Below, piece by piece: positions 40,898-53,644 of a stretch of 64,000 nucleotides of DNA. Both the position numbers and the translations under genes were made by a program. The stretch spans positions 447,765-511,764 of the forward strand of contig CAKOGP040002202.1 of NCBI GenBank assembly GCA_933822405.4, written 5' to 3'. Under the pieces are notes generated by a model. That model made no database searches and was not told the origin of the DNA. It saw only the letters and a list, made by a program, of their open reading frames with translations. The stretch's first letter is position 1. The number at the start of each line of letters is the position of its first letter. Source of the DNA: Cylindrotheca closterium. Its lineage: Eukaryota > Bacillariophyta > Bacillariophyceae > Bacillariales > Bacillariaceae.

Positions 40898-42928
40898 TCA
40901 CCATGTTTCGAAGGTATATTGATCCTTCAATCCAAAGTCCCCATCACCACGAATCACCAAGGCGCCATCCAAATAGACTTGAAAGTACCCATCACCATGT
41001 TCCCCGGTGATGCCATCCATGCCTGTATCGCGAATGGTGAACTTGTACCGATCACTAGGAATACAGACGGACAGCTGGTAAAAGGTATTGTCCTCATACG
41101 TGTTGGCTTTGACTTGCATAAAGATTTGGCCATGCCCATCTTTCATGATCCAAAAAGTCTCGTGACCATTGCTGTCCGTTTGCAAGTCTAGAAGGAAACG
41201 ATGGGAGTCCAATGGGCATGGCTCATATTCCTTTGGATTCTTGTAAAGATCTATGACAGTCGGATGTTCGCTGTAATCAATGCTACTAATAAGTGTCGGG
41301 CGGGGTGTTGGATTCGGTGTTGGGTCCAAAGTTGGGTTTTCACTCTTTTGGGCAGTAGGATGTGTGCTATCCTCAACGGTTGGAACTGGTGTCGGGCGGG
41401 GTGTTGGATTCGGTGTTGGGTATGGTGTCGGCTTTGAAGTTGGCCGAGGAGTTGGATTTTGAGTCGGTTGTGGAGTTGGACTCTGGGTTGGTCCTGGTGT
41501 GGGTGGAGGAGTTGGATTTGGTGTCACAACCTCTGCAGGACCCAAAAATTCCTTGATATCGTTGAAAATGGAATAAATGGGGACTGCAACATTTCCAATG
41601 GAGCAGCCACCACCGCAGTGATGAAGGCCAATCACTTTGTGGGTATCAACCGACAGGACAGGAGAACCAGAAGTACCGCCTTTTGTATCGCAAGAATACG
41701 AAAGGTCCCAGTACCCCGTGTTGAGTCGTCCAAAACAGGTTTCCGAATTGGTTGTTTGGATTTCGCACCGGGCTCCTTCGCCAATGTGGCTGTCAAAAAT
41801 AGCAATTTCCTTGTCGAGTCCACCAGGATGTTGGGGGATGTAAATGTTTTCACCGACATTGGGCTTGCGATTGTCGAGCTCCAAGTACCTAGAGTATTTT
41901 AAAAAGAAGTGCAGAGCAAGAGGTGAGGAAATGTGACTTCGACAGTTGCAAGGAAATCAACAGGTATTATCAACTTACCCATGCTTGCTAACTGGATTTC
42001 CAGCCAATTTGATCAAGACGTAATCATCAATGTCACTGGCAGCTAAAAGCTCGGTTGCCTCATAGGTAATTTCGGAAACGGAACGTTCCTTGATATTGGC
42101 ACTGTTGCAGTCACCTCCTCCTTCGACTTCAAAATCAAAAATGTAATCTGAAGTCAAGGCCTCTTCATCTGTTCGAATGCAGTGACGATTCGTTACAAAG
42201 ACATTATTGGGGCCCACCAACCATCCAGTGCAGACCCCAGTACCATGAATGTGTACCTTGGCAACGGCACCAGCCAGATTGTATTCTGTAGGAAAATCCG
42301 CCTCGTAACACTGGGCATTGCGCATGTCATTGGTTCCACAAATGGAAAGTTCTCTTCCGTCCCTTCCAATGAATGGAGGAGGAAAGGAATTGTCAGTAGT
42401 TTCACTACCACGACGAAGACTGCGCTTTCTTCCGCGAGAGTCACGCAAAGCATCCTCTGGAAAACCAGCGGCGTATTCATCGACTTCGAATTCGGCACTG
42501 GTTTCCCAATCTTCACACGCCAAAATAATCTCAATGGAATCCCCGTAAATGTGATGATCCCAAAAGGTTCCAAGGTCTTGACGTCCCTTGCCAGTGTAAG
42601 AATGGCTCATGTCACCTCTGGAGGCCTCTTGAATGGTAATCGAGCATCCTTCGCCAAGATTCATGTGCTGAAAATGCACGGCAATGTACGAGGCACCCGG
42701 ATGATAAAAGGAATAGGTTTTGGAAATCTTGCTCAACTCGCGAACGATGGTGGGTTGGATTTCCGAATAGGCATTGGAAGAAATGACAATGGGTTCATGA
42801 CTTCCAATTTGCAAGATTCCAGGACGACGAAGGGCGCCCTCATCGAGAGCAGCTGCAGCACCGCAGATGAATGCTGCCGACGCGAGAAGTTGGATTATGA
42901 TGGCTTTCAAGAGGAAAGAGCTTTGCAT
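40898..42928 (-). CDS. Secreted trypsin-like serine protease with PT linker and C-terminal module
   Basis: Two exons (42928-41979 and 41888-40898; 90-bp GTAAGT...AG intron, phase 2), 646 aa. Signal peptide (about 1-27). A pro-region ends in a basic stretch (GRKRSLRR, about 166-173). The S1-type catalytic triad is readable: His249 in VTNRHCI, Asp301/302 in DIDDYVLIKL and Ser390 in GGTSGSPV. The GTSGSPV form is like glutamyl/lysyl endopeptidase-type enzymes. A PTPxPTP linker of about 100 residues follows, then one copy of the module used by the metalloproteases at 25-34 kb (LQTDSNGHETFWIMKDGHGQ...FTIRDTGMDG...YLDGALV). Here no intron interrupts the module. Likely an extracellular endopeptidase acting with the same targets or tethering site as those enzymes. 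Confidence 0.85.
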
Positions 42929-43567
42929 TGTTCAATGTTGCAAGAGATTGCTTCGCAAAAAGAGTTTCAAACAGGAAAAGAGTGTGCTTTGCCAAGAATG
43001 GATTTTATGGCCAATTGTCATACAAGCTTCCCAACGATCGGTTGGTCTTGTGCGTTCGTTCAAACTCTTTTCTTTCTGTCGAGGTTAGTTTGACTCCAGT
43101 TTTTTCAAAAATAACAATCTTTGTGCGCCATCTCAACGCGCGCAAGTGGCAGTTTTGGAATAGTTTGTCACATCACGAATGACAAACATGGTTGTCACAC
43201 AATGGATTCCATGTTTTAAACTTGTGTGTCATTGTTTAGAGTTGTTTGGTTCGTACAAGTACTTTGTAAACTATACCTCTTTGTGTTGAAAACATTATGT
43301 AGAGAAGATATACATGATGTGGATGTGATGTGAAATTCAAAATGAATCAATCAATCAATCTTTCACTAATCGACTAACACGAACGAAAACTCTACTCCCT
43401 TTCTCTTCCTCCCCAACAGCAAGATGATGACAATGATGGAAAAAATGACGGGATACAGTAGCGCTGAAGTAAAAAGTACCTATTGCATGCAAAATCAATA
43501 CGACCATTAGCTCTCCAACATCCTTCAAGATAGATTCGATAGCAGCGCACTCAATGCTGCAAGGAAA
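42929..43567. promoter_or_regulatory. Divergent promoter region
   Basis: 639 bp between the divergently transcribed serine protease and glycosyltransferase-like genes. Both promoters should lie here. No other gene or clear motif is seen. Confidence 0.4.
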
Positions 43568-45862
43568 ATGCCTACAAGATTGCCCGTGCATCGGAAGCGA
43601 CCTGCAAAGGCATCAAAGGGAACAAGGACATTGAACCATGTCCTCTTGGCAATCTCCCTGTCGTTGATTGTGGGACTCCTCGTATTGAATTCTTCCTTTA
43701 TTCATCATCATCCATCGGAACAGCCCTTTGGACATCAAGATTTGATGATTCCAAGGCCATTGGGGACTCTGCAAGACAGGATTCTTCCCGATTGGTACTT
43801 GACAACTGAGTGCTCCATCTACAGCATTGATTGTGTGTCGCGAGAGACAAAGAGAAACAACTATCAGTCTTATCCGTTTCCTTTGGTGAACCCCAATTTG
43901 AAGAATGGGACCTTACCAAAAGACAATGTCATTTGGAAACCCGCTCGGACCTTTCCAACCTTCCAAAAGAAAAAGGAGAAGTCTGCAACCGAAATCAACA
44001 AAGTTGAGGTTACGCCTCACAAGGACGCCCAAACTTGTGTACAAAAGGCTACAACAAGGTCACTGAAGGAACAATTGGATGACCTTTTACCAGCATACAA
44101 TGATTTCAAACAAAAGGACGACCACATGAACGAACGAATCGTATATACCATTTCTGACTACTCGTACGCCAAAGACATGATAGATGATGCTTTTTACATG
44201 GCACGAGTTATCATGAAGCTCGATTACTTCTTTCTCGTGGCAATGGACAAGGCGACTATTCAGCTTGCTTGTGATCGGGGGTATCCAGTCATGGGATGGC
44301 CCCAATTGCCGGCCAACATGATGCCAGAGTACAACTCGACAGATGCTGATAGCTACAAATCTACCAAGAAGGTTGCCGACGTGGCCTTGTCCAAGTGGTT
44401 GATTGCTCTAGAAATCTTGGAGCGTCAGTTTCCACTCTTTTTCTTTGAAATGGACGTCTGGTTCTTGAAGTCCCCAAAGTCATTATGGAAAGACCAAGAT
44501 GTCGATGTCATTTTCAGTGGGCATGCTGACAATCCCAACTATGTTAATATTGGAATCTACAGCGTCTTGCCGACTCCAAAGGCAAGGGAATATTTTGAGA
44601 TTTGCATTGATCTTTTCAAGCAACGGCCCAAAGTACACGACCAATTGATCATGATGCAAATTCTGTACTGGGAGATGGCGGCAAAAAAGGGCGAAGAAAT
44701 CAAATGGCGCAAGAATATGGGAAACATCAAGGATGTGTGGGGGCTTCCACCACCAGAATTCCCAAAGTTTCCAAATGGGTACGTCACTCATGGGAGATTT
44801 CCCATTTGGGCCATTGTGAGTGGGGAACGACCAATATTAAGCGAACAAATAGTTGCCATTCATGTGCTATGTGGCAAACCATTGACGGCGCCGCATGGCA
44901 AGAAACAAATGGCCAAGGAGATGGGAGCATGGATCGGCAGCAATGGATACTACGATAGTGCCGATGCCAAGTATTTGTGGGTTGATGGACACATTTTCAA
45001 TGCGATCAGTATGACCATGACGCATTCAGGAAGACATGATTGGTACCATTACCATGACATGCAAATGCTTCGATGGACGATCGCATGTACAATTGCATTG
45101 GCAAACCATACTGGTCGGATTTGGGTCATGCCTAAAGGTAAGTGAGGAATGTGTAGCCAGCAAAATGATGATTTGCACACGATTGCAATCTAACAGACAC
45201 AATCAATCATCCCAGTCGTCAACAACCGTGGGTTGAATTTCCTATGGTCCATTCTAGATATGGAAACAGTAGAACCCTTTGTTGAGGTTCGAGAAACCAA
45301 CTTTCCTTCCAATCCTCAAACCTGGAAGACGACGCAACGGTACAATCCCACCAGTCGCATTGCGATTAGTGGAGATGAAAAAGTGACCATTCAGCTCTAC
45401 CAACAATACAATGCTTGGTCTACAAAATCATGGCCCGAAGCTTGGGATTTCCCATACCAGTCGGCATCGGATTCCATGGAAAAGTGGTTTGCACTTGCCG
45501 ATCTTAGCAACGATGCTCGGCTTTTACTGGCTGGACTCCCCGCCAGTAGAGGCTTGCTCCTCCCCATTATTCGACTCTACGACAAGCTCAAGAAGGAGCG
45601 TACCAAGTTGTCATTCGTTGACTTGAAAACCATGTCCGAAACAGACGTTCAAGATTTTTTCAGAAAGGAAGGGATTCAATTCTTTGACGTCCAAGGCAAC
45701 ACCACCTTTGATCCATCCGTGCCCGTGGACAATATTTTGCGTGTCTATGATAGCTTGAAATGGTGCAAGCACACGTTTGATGATGCGGGTTTGTTGGAAC
45801 TCTTGCCCTCCCGAGTCACGGCGAGCAGTGACTGTTATGGCCAAGGAAAGCCTTCGAAATAA
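43568..45862 (+). CDS. Type II membrane nucleotide-diphospho-sugar transferase-like protein
   Basis: Two exons (43568-45137 and 45216-45862; 78-bp GTAAGT...AG intron, phase 1), 738 aa. A basic N-terminus and one membrane anchor (about residues 22-45) suggest a Golgi type II protein. The central domain has PLFFFEMDVWFLKSP (acidic metal/sugar-nucleotide motif), then NIGIYSVLPTPKAREYF and HDQLIMM. This order is typical of the nucleotide-diphospho-sugar transferase family (PF03407-like; plant RRA/XEG113 arabinosyltransferases and relatives). Those plant enzymes glycosylate extensin hydroxyprolines, which is suggestive given the Pro-rich secreted proteins nearby. The substrate is not proven. The C-terminal 200 residues are unrecognised. 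Confidence 0.75.
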
Positions 45863-45993
45863 CATGACTACAATACGATAGAATAGTATGGTTTATATGT
45901 GTTTGGTTTGTAATATGGAACTATTGGTTTCTTTATATTGATGGTACATACATTTGACCTGTGCACTCAAAATTGTTTTGAACTGTGCAGGAT

Positions 45994-46650
45994 CTATGCC
46001 GCGTGTGTTGCCACATTTATCGTTGCAGGTGGGGTTTGGAGGTTGGGCAAGAGAGCCTGTGTCTTTTCTGGTCCATGGATCTCCAAATCCATCATTTGAT
46101 GAAGATGCAACAAATTGTTCTCCAAACAACTCGTGTCGAGAACATCTGAACCGTACGTGGAGTGGAGCCTTCTTGCTTGCAAGTAGAGATTTCGGCTCTG
46201 GCGAAGCATCGAAACATAGGACTCGCCGTCATGCAATTGATTAGCATGCAAATGAAAGGCGAGTGCCAGATTGTAAGTCATGATGACAAGCAAGTTGAAG
46301 TGATAAGGACAGGGGCAGCCGCGGAGTCTTCGGATGCGGCCTTCTGATTCTCGATTCAGAAAGACATCATCAAGTGGAATTCGAATGACGCCCATTTGTT
46401 CCCGCTTCAGACGACAAGGAATGTTGACTTTGCTTTCAACATCGTCGTGTTGACTTAGACTGATATCGTATTGCATCAATATACCTTCCAACCCTTGAAA
46501 GCCCTCCAGCCAGGACTGGATCGCATCTACAAAGTATCCGGCTCTTAGGAAGCGGACACCACATTGGTGCCACTTGAGACAATGAAGAAACATGTCTTCA
46601 TCCCTCATTTCTTGGTGACTAAACCCCTCGGTGGACTGATGGTAATGCAT
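45994..46650 (-). CDS. Unknown protein, small relative of the 35749-36870 gene
   Basis: 218 aa from ATG 46650; the frame extends upstream without an ATG. Blocks GVRFLRAGYFVDAI, FNLLVIMTYNLALAFHL and LYLQARRL match the 373-aa protein at 35749-36870 in order and spacing. It lacks that protein's basic N-terminus and acidic insert, and has a Cys/Arg-rich RRLRGCPCPYHF segment. The C-terminus after HLHQMM looks unrelated and could reflect a missed intron or altered end. A helical TPR-like fold is inferred. Function unknown. Confidence 0.6.
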   Translation of the reverse strand: MHYHQSTEGFSHQEMRDEDMFLHCLKWHQCGVRFLRAGYFVDAIQSWLEGFQGLEGILMQYDISLSQHDDVESKVNIPCRLKREQMGVIRIPLDDVFLNRESEGRIRRLRGCPCPYHFNLLVIMTYNLALAFHLHANQLHDGESYVSMLRQSRNLYLQARRLHSTYGSDVLDTSCLENNLLHLHQMMDLEIHGPEKTQALLPNLQTPPATINVATHAA

Positions 46651-46875
46651 GTTGTTGTGCTTTGTTGCTATTGCCGATGTTGTTGTAAAATAAAAATGCA
46701 CTTGCAGCTGGTTTCAAACGGCAGTAGTACTGGTACTGTAGGCGAAAACCAACAAGGAGCGTAGAGAGGCAAATGGGAACTTTCTCTTTGAAGTTGAAGG
46801 CTTATTTAACACCGTTCCGGGACTTCAACTTGAACTTCTGATCAAGCGCATGATGAGTAGAAACGTACGTCAGGA

Positions 46876-46938
46876 ACGGCCCGGAAATAGAAATTTAGCA
46901 TACAATTCTTGGGAGTAAATATTGATTTTCCTGGCCGT
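46876..46938. mobile_element. 63-bp MITE-like hairpin element, copy 2
   Basis: Same length and core as 8562-8624 (ATTTAGCATACAATTCTT). The inverted ends ACGGCCCGGAAA / TTTCCTGGCCGT carry a mismatch, so this copy looks more decayed. Confidence 0.55.
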
Positions 46939-47384
46939 CCCGACTGAAACTACAAAACCCTAATTGACTGATCAAACAAAGTACGTTTTTGATACATCAC
47001 GGGCAAGTTCATTTTCAAGCAAGCGTCACTTTTTTAAGATTTTTTTATATTTTGCTCAATGTTCGCTTGCAAACGAGGCAGCACTTCAAGTTCGGATGTT
47101 TACATCACCAGAGGGGAAGGTATTTTACAGTAGAGAATCAAAAGCAGTCTCGTGCTCTTTGTATTATTATCTATATTATTTTATCATGATGCTCTATCTC
47201 CCCTCCATACCATTCATTGCCATAGTCCTCAAATTCAGCGTTATTGCAGGTTCATCTAATAGCTTTAGTGTCTCTTTTAGCTGAGGTTGACTCTCCTCAA
47301 ATCTTGCTATTTTGTGGTCCTGGGGGAGAGATGGAATGCCTTCGCCTGAGCGAGTTGAACTTAACAGAAACTACAATTTCCCCG

Positions 47385-47656
47385 GAATCCTCGTCTTCTG
47401 CTCTGAACCGGAGCTCATGCCGCTAACATATGCTCCTGAACGATGGTGTTTCCTTTAATGATGCGTTCTCATACCTGTTCCCATACGGGTTTATTAATTA
47501 TAGATAGCACCTGTGACTTGGAATCCTCGTCTTCTGCTCTGTACCGGAGCTAATGCCGCTAACATATGCTCCTGAACGATGGTGTTTCCTTCAATGATGC
47601 GTTCTCATACCTGTTCCCATACGGGTTTTTTAATTATTGATAGCACCTGTGACTTG
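47385..47656. repeat. 136-bp tandem duplication
   Basis: 47385-47520 and 47521-47656 both run from GAATCCTCGTCTTCTGCTCT to CACCTGTGACTTG with only a handful of substitutions. Confidence 0.85.
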
Positions 47657-47808
47657 AACTACTGCCGATCAGAATAGTTCAATGAACACTCATGGTTGCA
47701 CGAACTAAAAGAACCATCGGAAGGTATTTTAGAGTGGTTCCTGGTACCAACTGAAACAGTACCATTACCCGGCCCCGATAAGTGTCTTGCTCGCAGTGGC
47801 ACCTCTTG

Positions 47809-47887
47809 TACCTGGCACCTACCTAGCACCTAGCACCTAGCACCTAGCACCTAGCACCTAGCACCTAGCACCTAGCACCTAGCACCT
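47809..47887. repeat. Heptanucleotide array (AGCACCT)n
   Basis: About nine to ten units of the 7-bp motif AGCACCT, with degenerate first units. Not a telomere-type motif. Confidence 0.85.
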
Positions 47888-48213
47888 GTTGTTCAGATCG
47901 TTCTTCCAATGATCGTCCTCATGTGTACACTCACCGCATTGTCCTCTTGTCCTCCTCAAGTTCAGTGTTCTTGCATCATCTTCATCCTTTCACCTGAATA
48001 AAATGTCGATGGTCTGAGGTACACCAACAGTAGTACTCTACAGCCGAATTTCATCTAAGTACCGGCGCCTAGTACCGTACCATATCAATCGCAGTCGTCT
48101 GAGTTCTCCTGTAGTAGCTGATGAGAACTGCAAGTATCCCCGGAACCCGCTTCTTGAACTTGCCCTAGCAAATGCTGGAAGATGTTCAACTTGTTCCCAG
48201 CATCATTGCATGT

Positions 48214-48416
48214 GGGAATACAGTCTGTCCTACTGCTGGTGCTGGGCAGCATCAAGCTGCTAGCTAGTAGTACCGGTAGCGACTGAACGAGTTCTGTACT
48301 TGGACAATATGTACCGGGAATACTGTCTGTCCTACTGCTGCTGGCTGGGCAGCAACAAGCTGCTACTGTAGTACCGGTAGCGACTGAGAGAGTTTTGTAC
48401 TTGCACTATATGTACC
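48214..48416. repeat. About 102-bp tandem duplication
   Basis: 48214-48315 and 48316-48416 share GGGAATAC.GTCTGTCCTACTGCTG, CTGGGCAGCA.CAAGCTGCTA and AGTACCGGTAGCGACTGA in order. Confidence 0.75.
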
Positions 48417-48794
48417 TGATGGGAACTGACTGCAAGTGTCCCCGGATTGAATCAATCCATACCTCTTCCCTCTGCAGTAGTAGTACCAGAATGAGTCGCT
48501 TCTTGTACAGTGTACTGGTACAGTCGTTCTTCTAATACCGTATTGGTAGAAAAATGCTGCAAGTTCATGATGTTGTTTCACCGAATTCAGTTCCCATCGC
48601 AGCTGTACGGGAGTATTATATATGCCCCTCCTGGATATCTGATATGCTAAAGTCTTTTTCTGATGTGAACTGATCAGTTCGCTCCACTTCTCCCAGAGTA
48701 AATGCTTCCTTGTTTCACCGCCGAGTTCGCCACGTTTCGTCGCATATGGACGAATGTCTCATGCCTGATGCCGAGTTGGAGTGAGCGAGTGACC

Positions 48795-48875
48795 GAGTCA
48801 GTCAGTCAGTCAGTCAGTCAGTTCACAGTCAGTCAGTCAGTCAGTCAGTCAGTCAGTCGGTCAGTCGGTCAGTCA
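48795..48875. repeat. GTCA tetranucleotide microsatellite
   Basis: About 18-20 units of GTCA with one interruption (TTCACA) and two GTCG variants, roughly 220-300 bp before the V-ATPase subunit e gene. Confidence 0.85.
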
Positions 48876-49094
48876 ACCGAGAATGGATCTTGGTACTTGT
48901 TTAGTCTTCGTAATTTAACAAAGCCGGCAGGGTTTTATTGCATCCTCATGAATGTAGTGTTTCTAGCACATGCGAGCCAAAGTACTGGGCCCACGGAATC
49001 CGAGGAAGACTGTTTCTCAGCACCATGGCCAAACGGACTTTCGACCTTTTTCACTAACTCATCCAATATCTACTAACGAAATAGACGATAGAAG

Positions 49095-49640
49095 ATGGCC
49101 ATTCCAGCAGCCCTCATCACAGGCACTATTTGCTACATTATACTCGGTATTGTTGCTCTTGCCGTTGTCTTCTCAATGAGATCAATTGGCAAGCTAAACC
49201 CCGATGACGCCGCGTGAGTTGCATTGAGTCTTGGCGTTTGGCTATGTATTCAAATGCGAAGAATGAATGGCAACTCACTTGTTTCGTGTATGTTTTGTTT
49301 CATCTATAGGGTTGGAAATGTTGTCGTTATCATTGCTACAGTGTCGATGTGGCTATTTTGGTGAGTTGATGAGTATCAAATACTGAAATGAAGATTCCAA
49401 GGTGGATGATGAAATATTCCTTGGACTACGATATGGGGTTCTGTGTGATTTCCTTTTGGTGCTGGTGTTGTTCAATTTGAAGCGGCTTCACTTTCTCTCT
49501 CAGTTGCGAGAAATTTGATCCCTCCATGGATGGCCATTCGATCGTCTTTCTCACTCGTGCTCCTTCCTTCTTCTTTCCGCAGGTTCTGCGCTTGGATGCA
49601 CCAATGGCACCCTCTCATCTCACCGATATACGAAGGATAA
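49095..49640 (+). CDS. V-type proton ATPase subunit e (Vma9-like)
   Basis: Three short exons (49095-49213, 49310-49360 and 49583-49640; introns 96 and 222 bp, GTGAGT...AG) give 75 aa, the usual size of subunit e (70-80 aa). It has two membrane helices: the first in residues about 5-28, the second in VVVIIATVSMWLFWFCAW, followed by the short C-terminal MHQWHPLISPIYEG. This matches the plant and animal pattern of two helices with a Trp/Met-rich second helix and a tail ending near P-L-I-x-P. Subunit e is part of the V0 sector and its assembly in vacuolar or endosomal membranes. The exons were found by reading splice sites, because each is too short to stand out as an ORF. Confidence 0.75.
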
Positions 49641-49836
49641 ATAAGATTCAACCTGAAAAGGATGACACAAACAGACACATACACACACACACGATTTCGC
49701 AAGGGGGTCATGCTACGACTGCATCTCAGAAACACTGTAGAAATCAACAACTTCAGTAGCAACTTTGTTACAACTAAACCACTATTATAGAGTCTTGGTG
49801 AAACATCGTCATTTTTTTTCAGCCACGTATATCGTT

Positions 49837-52306
<2,470 letters not shown>

Positions 52307-53644
52307 ATGTCCACTCGCAAGGCCGCAGAAATCAGCGCAAGTTCCTCCTCCAGCAACGATGAGAACGAACATACACCAGTTGCCAAGAAACTCAAATGTT
52401 CGTCCACAGATTTGATTATTCGATTAGGCCAAGAGAAATACGAGTTTCATTGCCATGCCGTGCTCATGGCCAATCACAGTGACTTCATTGATGCGACTTT
52501 GGCTTCGCCTATGCGAGAATCACAAACAAGAATCATTGATTTGCCCGACATTTCGCCGCGAATATGGGGACTGATGATGGAGATATTGGATTCACCGCCC
52601 ACCATGACACCAATCGCCAAGAATATGGACGACCTGATACTGGCGGCGGAAAAGTTTGACCAATACCAGTTTGTTAATGGTTTTGCTGTCTGTGGGACCC
52701 ATGTTGCCTTGGCCTTTCAAGCGTTTTCCAAAATGTTTGTTGCAGAACCCTTGCGAGTGGGACAACGTATGACCAGATTTATTGAGTATGCCCTCAAATG
52801 CGACAAGATTCAGCTAAAACTGAGCAACACAGCGATTACATCCTTTTTTCGTCGGGCCATCAATTTGCCACAAGAACGAGGGAACCATTATGGTGGACTC
52901 ATCTTTTCCAAAGAACAGCTTCAAAAATTGGCACCACTGATTGCCGAAGAAAATTTATTGGGTGATCAATGGACCAAGGAAGAAATATTGTGTCCGTTGT
53001 TTCCAAAGTACTATTTGGCTGCAACTCTAAAAGAGTATGAAGAGAAACGATTCGGACCCTTGCACAAACACAAGCCAATGAAATTGGCCATTTTGCGATT
53101 GGTCCAGAGCTCTTCCAAAAAGTACAACGTTGCTGCACTCCAAAAGACGACAGCCTTGCCGGTTACGACACCTTCCTTTGCCGGTACACCGCAACAAAAT
53201 GATGGCGCTGTCTGGAGTGAAGAGCTGCAAAACTCCCGGCTAGTCTTGCGAAAGACAATGCAAGGGAACTGGGTTATCGCCGTATCCCGAAACCAAAATA
53301 ACGAAGGGAATCGCAACAATTGGCGGATATTATGGATATCTCCAATGAGTATCAATTGTGTCAATGTTCCGCCAATGAAGCCATGGTGCAGAGTTGATGA
53401 TGGCGCCCCCACTGGAACCTTGAGCATATTCATGGGGTCCCAAGGATCCGGGCCACTTCCAGCTGCCATGGGAGGACGAGCTGTCAATGGAACCAACGGT
53501 GGCGATGATGCGGCTGCTGACGCTCCAGCTGCCAATAATGGCAACGACAATAATAACAATGGCGCCAATGGGAATGGAAATGCTGGCGCAGGGAATGTCC
53601 GACCAGGGCCTCCTCCACTGGAATTGCAGCATCCAATCAATTAA
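52307..53644 (+). CDS. BTB/POZ-domain protein, family member 1
   Basis: 445 aa from ATG 52307, chosen because the paralogue at 58831 begins with the same M-x-T-R-K-A. A Ser/Asp/Glu-rich leader ending PVAKKLK (basic, possible nuclear signal) precedes a BTB domain (about residues 37-110: DLIIRLGQEKYEFHCHAVLM, SDFIDATLASPM, RIIDLPDISP). A conserved roughly 270-residue region follows (EILCPLFPK, NWVIAVSRNQN, MSINCVNVPPMKPW). The tail is Ala/Asn/Gly-rich. BTB domains mediate dimerisation and often link substrates to Cullin-3 ubiquitin ligases; the partner region is unknown. Intronless. Confidence 0.8.
   Translation: MSTRKAAEISASSSSSNDENEHTPVAKKLKCSSTDLIIRLGQEKYEFHCHAVLMANHSDFIDATLASPMRESQTRIIDLPDISPRIWGLMMEILDSPPTMTPIAKNMDDLILAAEKFDQYQFVNGFAVCGTHVALAFQAFSKMFVAEPLRVGQRMTRFIEYALKCDKIQLKLSNTAITSFFRRAINLPQERGNHYGGLIFSKEQLQKLAPLIAEENLLGDQWTKEEILCPLFPKYYLAATLKEYEEKRFGPLHKHKPMKLAILRLVQSSSKKYNVAALQKTTALPVTTPSFAGTPQQNDGAVWSEELQNSRLVLRKTMQGNWVIAVSRNQNNEGNRNNWRILWISPMSINCVNVPPMKPWCRVDDGAPTGTLSIFMGSQGSGPLPAAMGGRAVNGTNGGDDAAADAPAANNGNDNNNNGANGNGNAGAGNVRPGPPPLELQHPIN

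Larger units (their letters stand above)
46651..49094. other. Gene-poor, repeat-rich region
   Basis: About 2.4 kb with no supported gene. It contains the second MITE-like element, a 136-bp tandem duplication, a heptamer array, a 102-bp tandem duplication and a GTCA microsatellite (listed separately). Several short palindromic GTACCGGTA-type patches also occur. Confidence 0.55.

Noticed and set aside
47809..47887. Heptamer array considered as a CRISPR or internal telomere repeat
   Set aside because: 7-bp head-to-tail units without spacers, not TTAGGG-like; an ordinary minisatellite.
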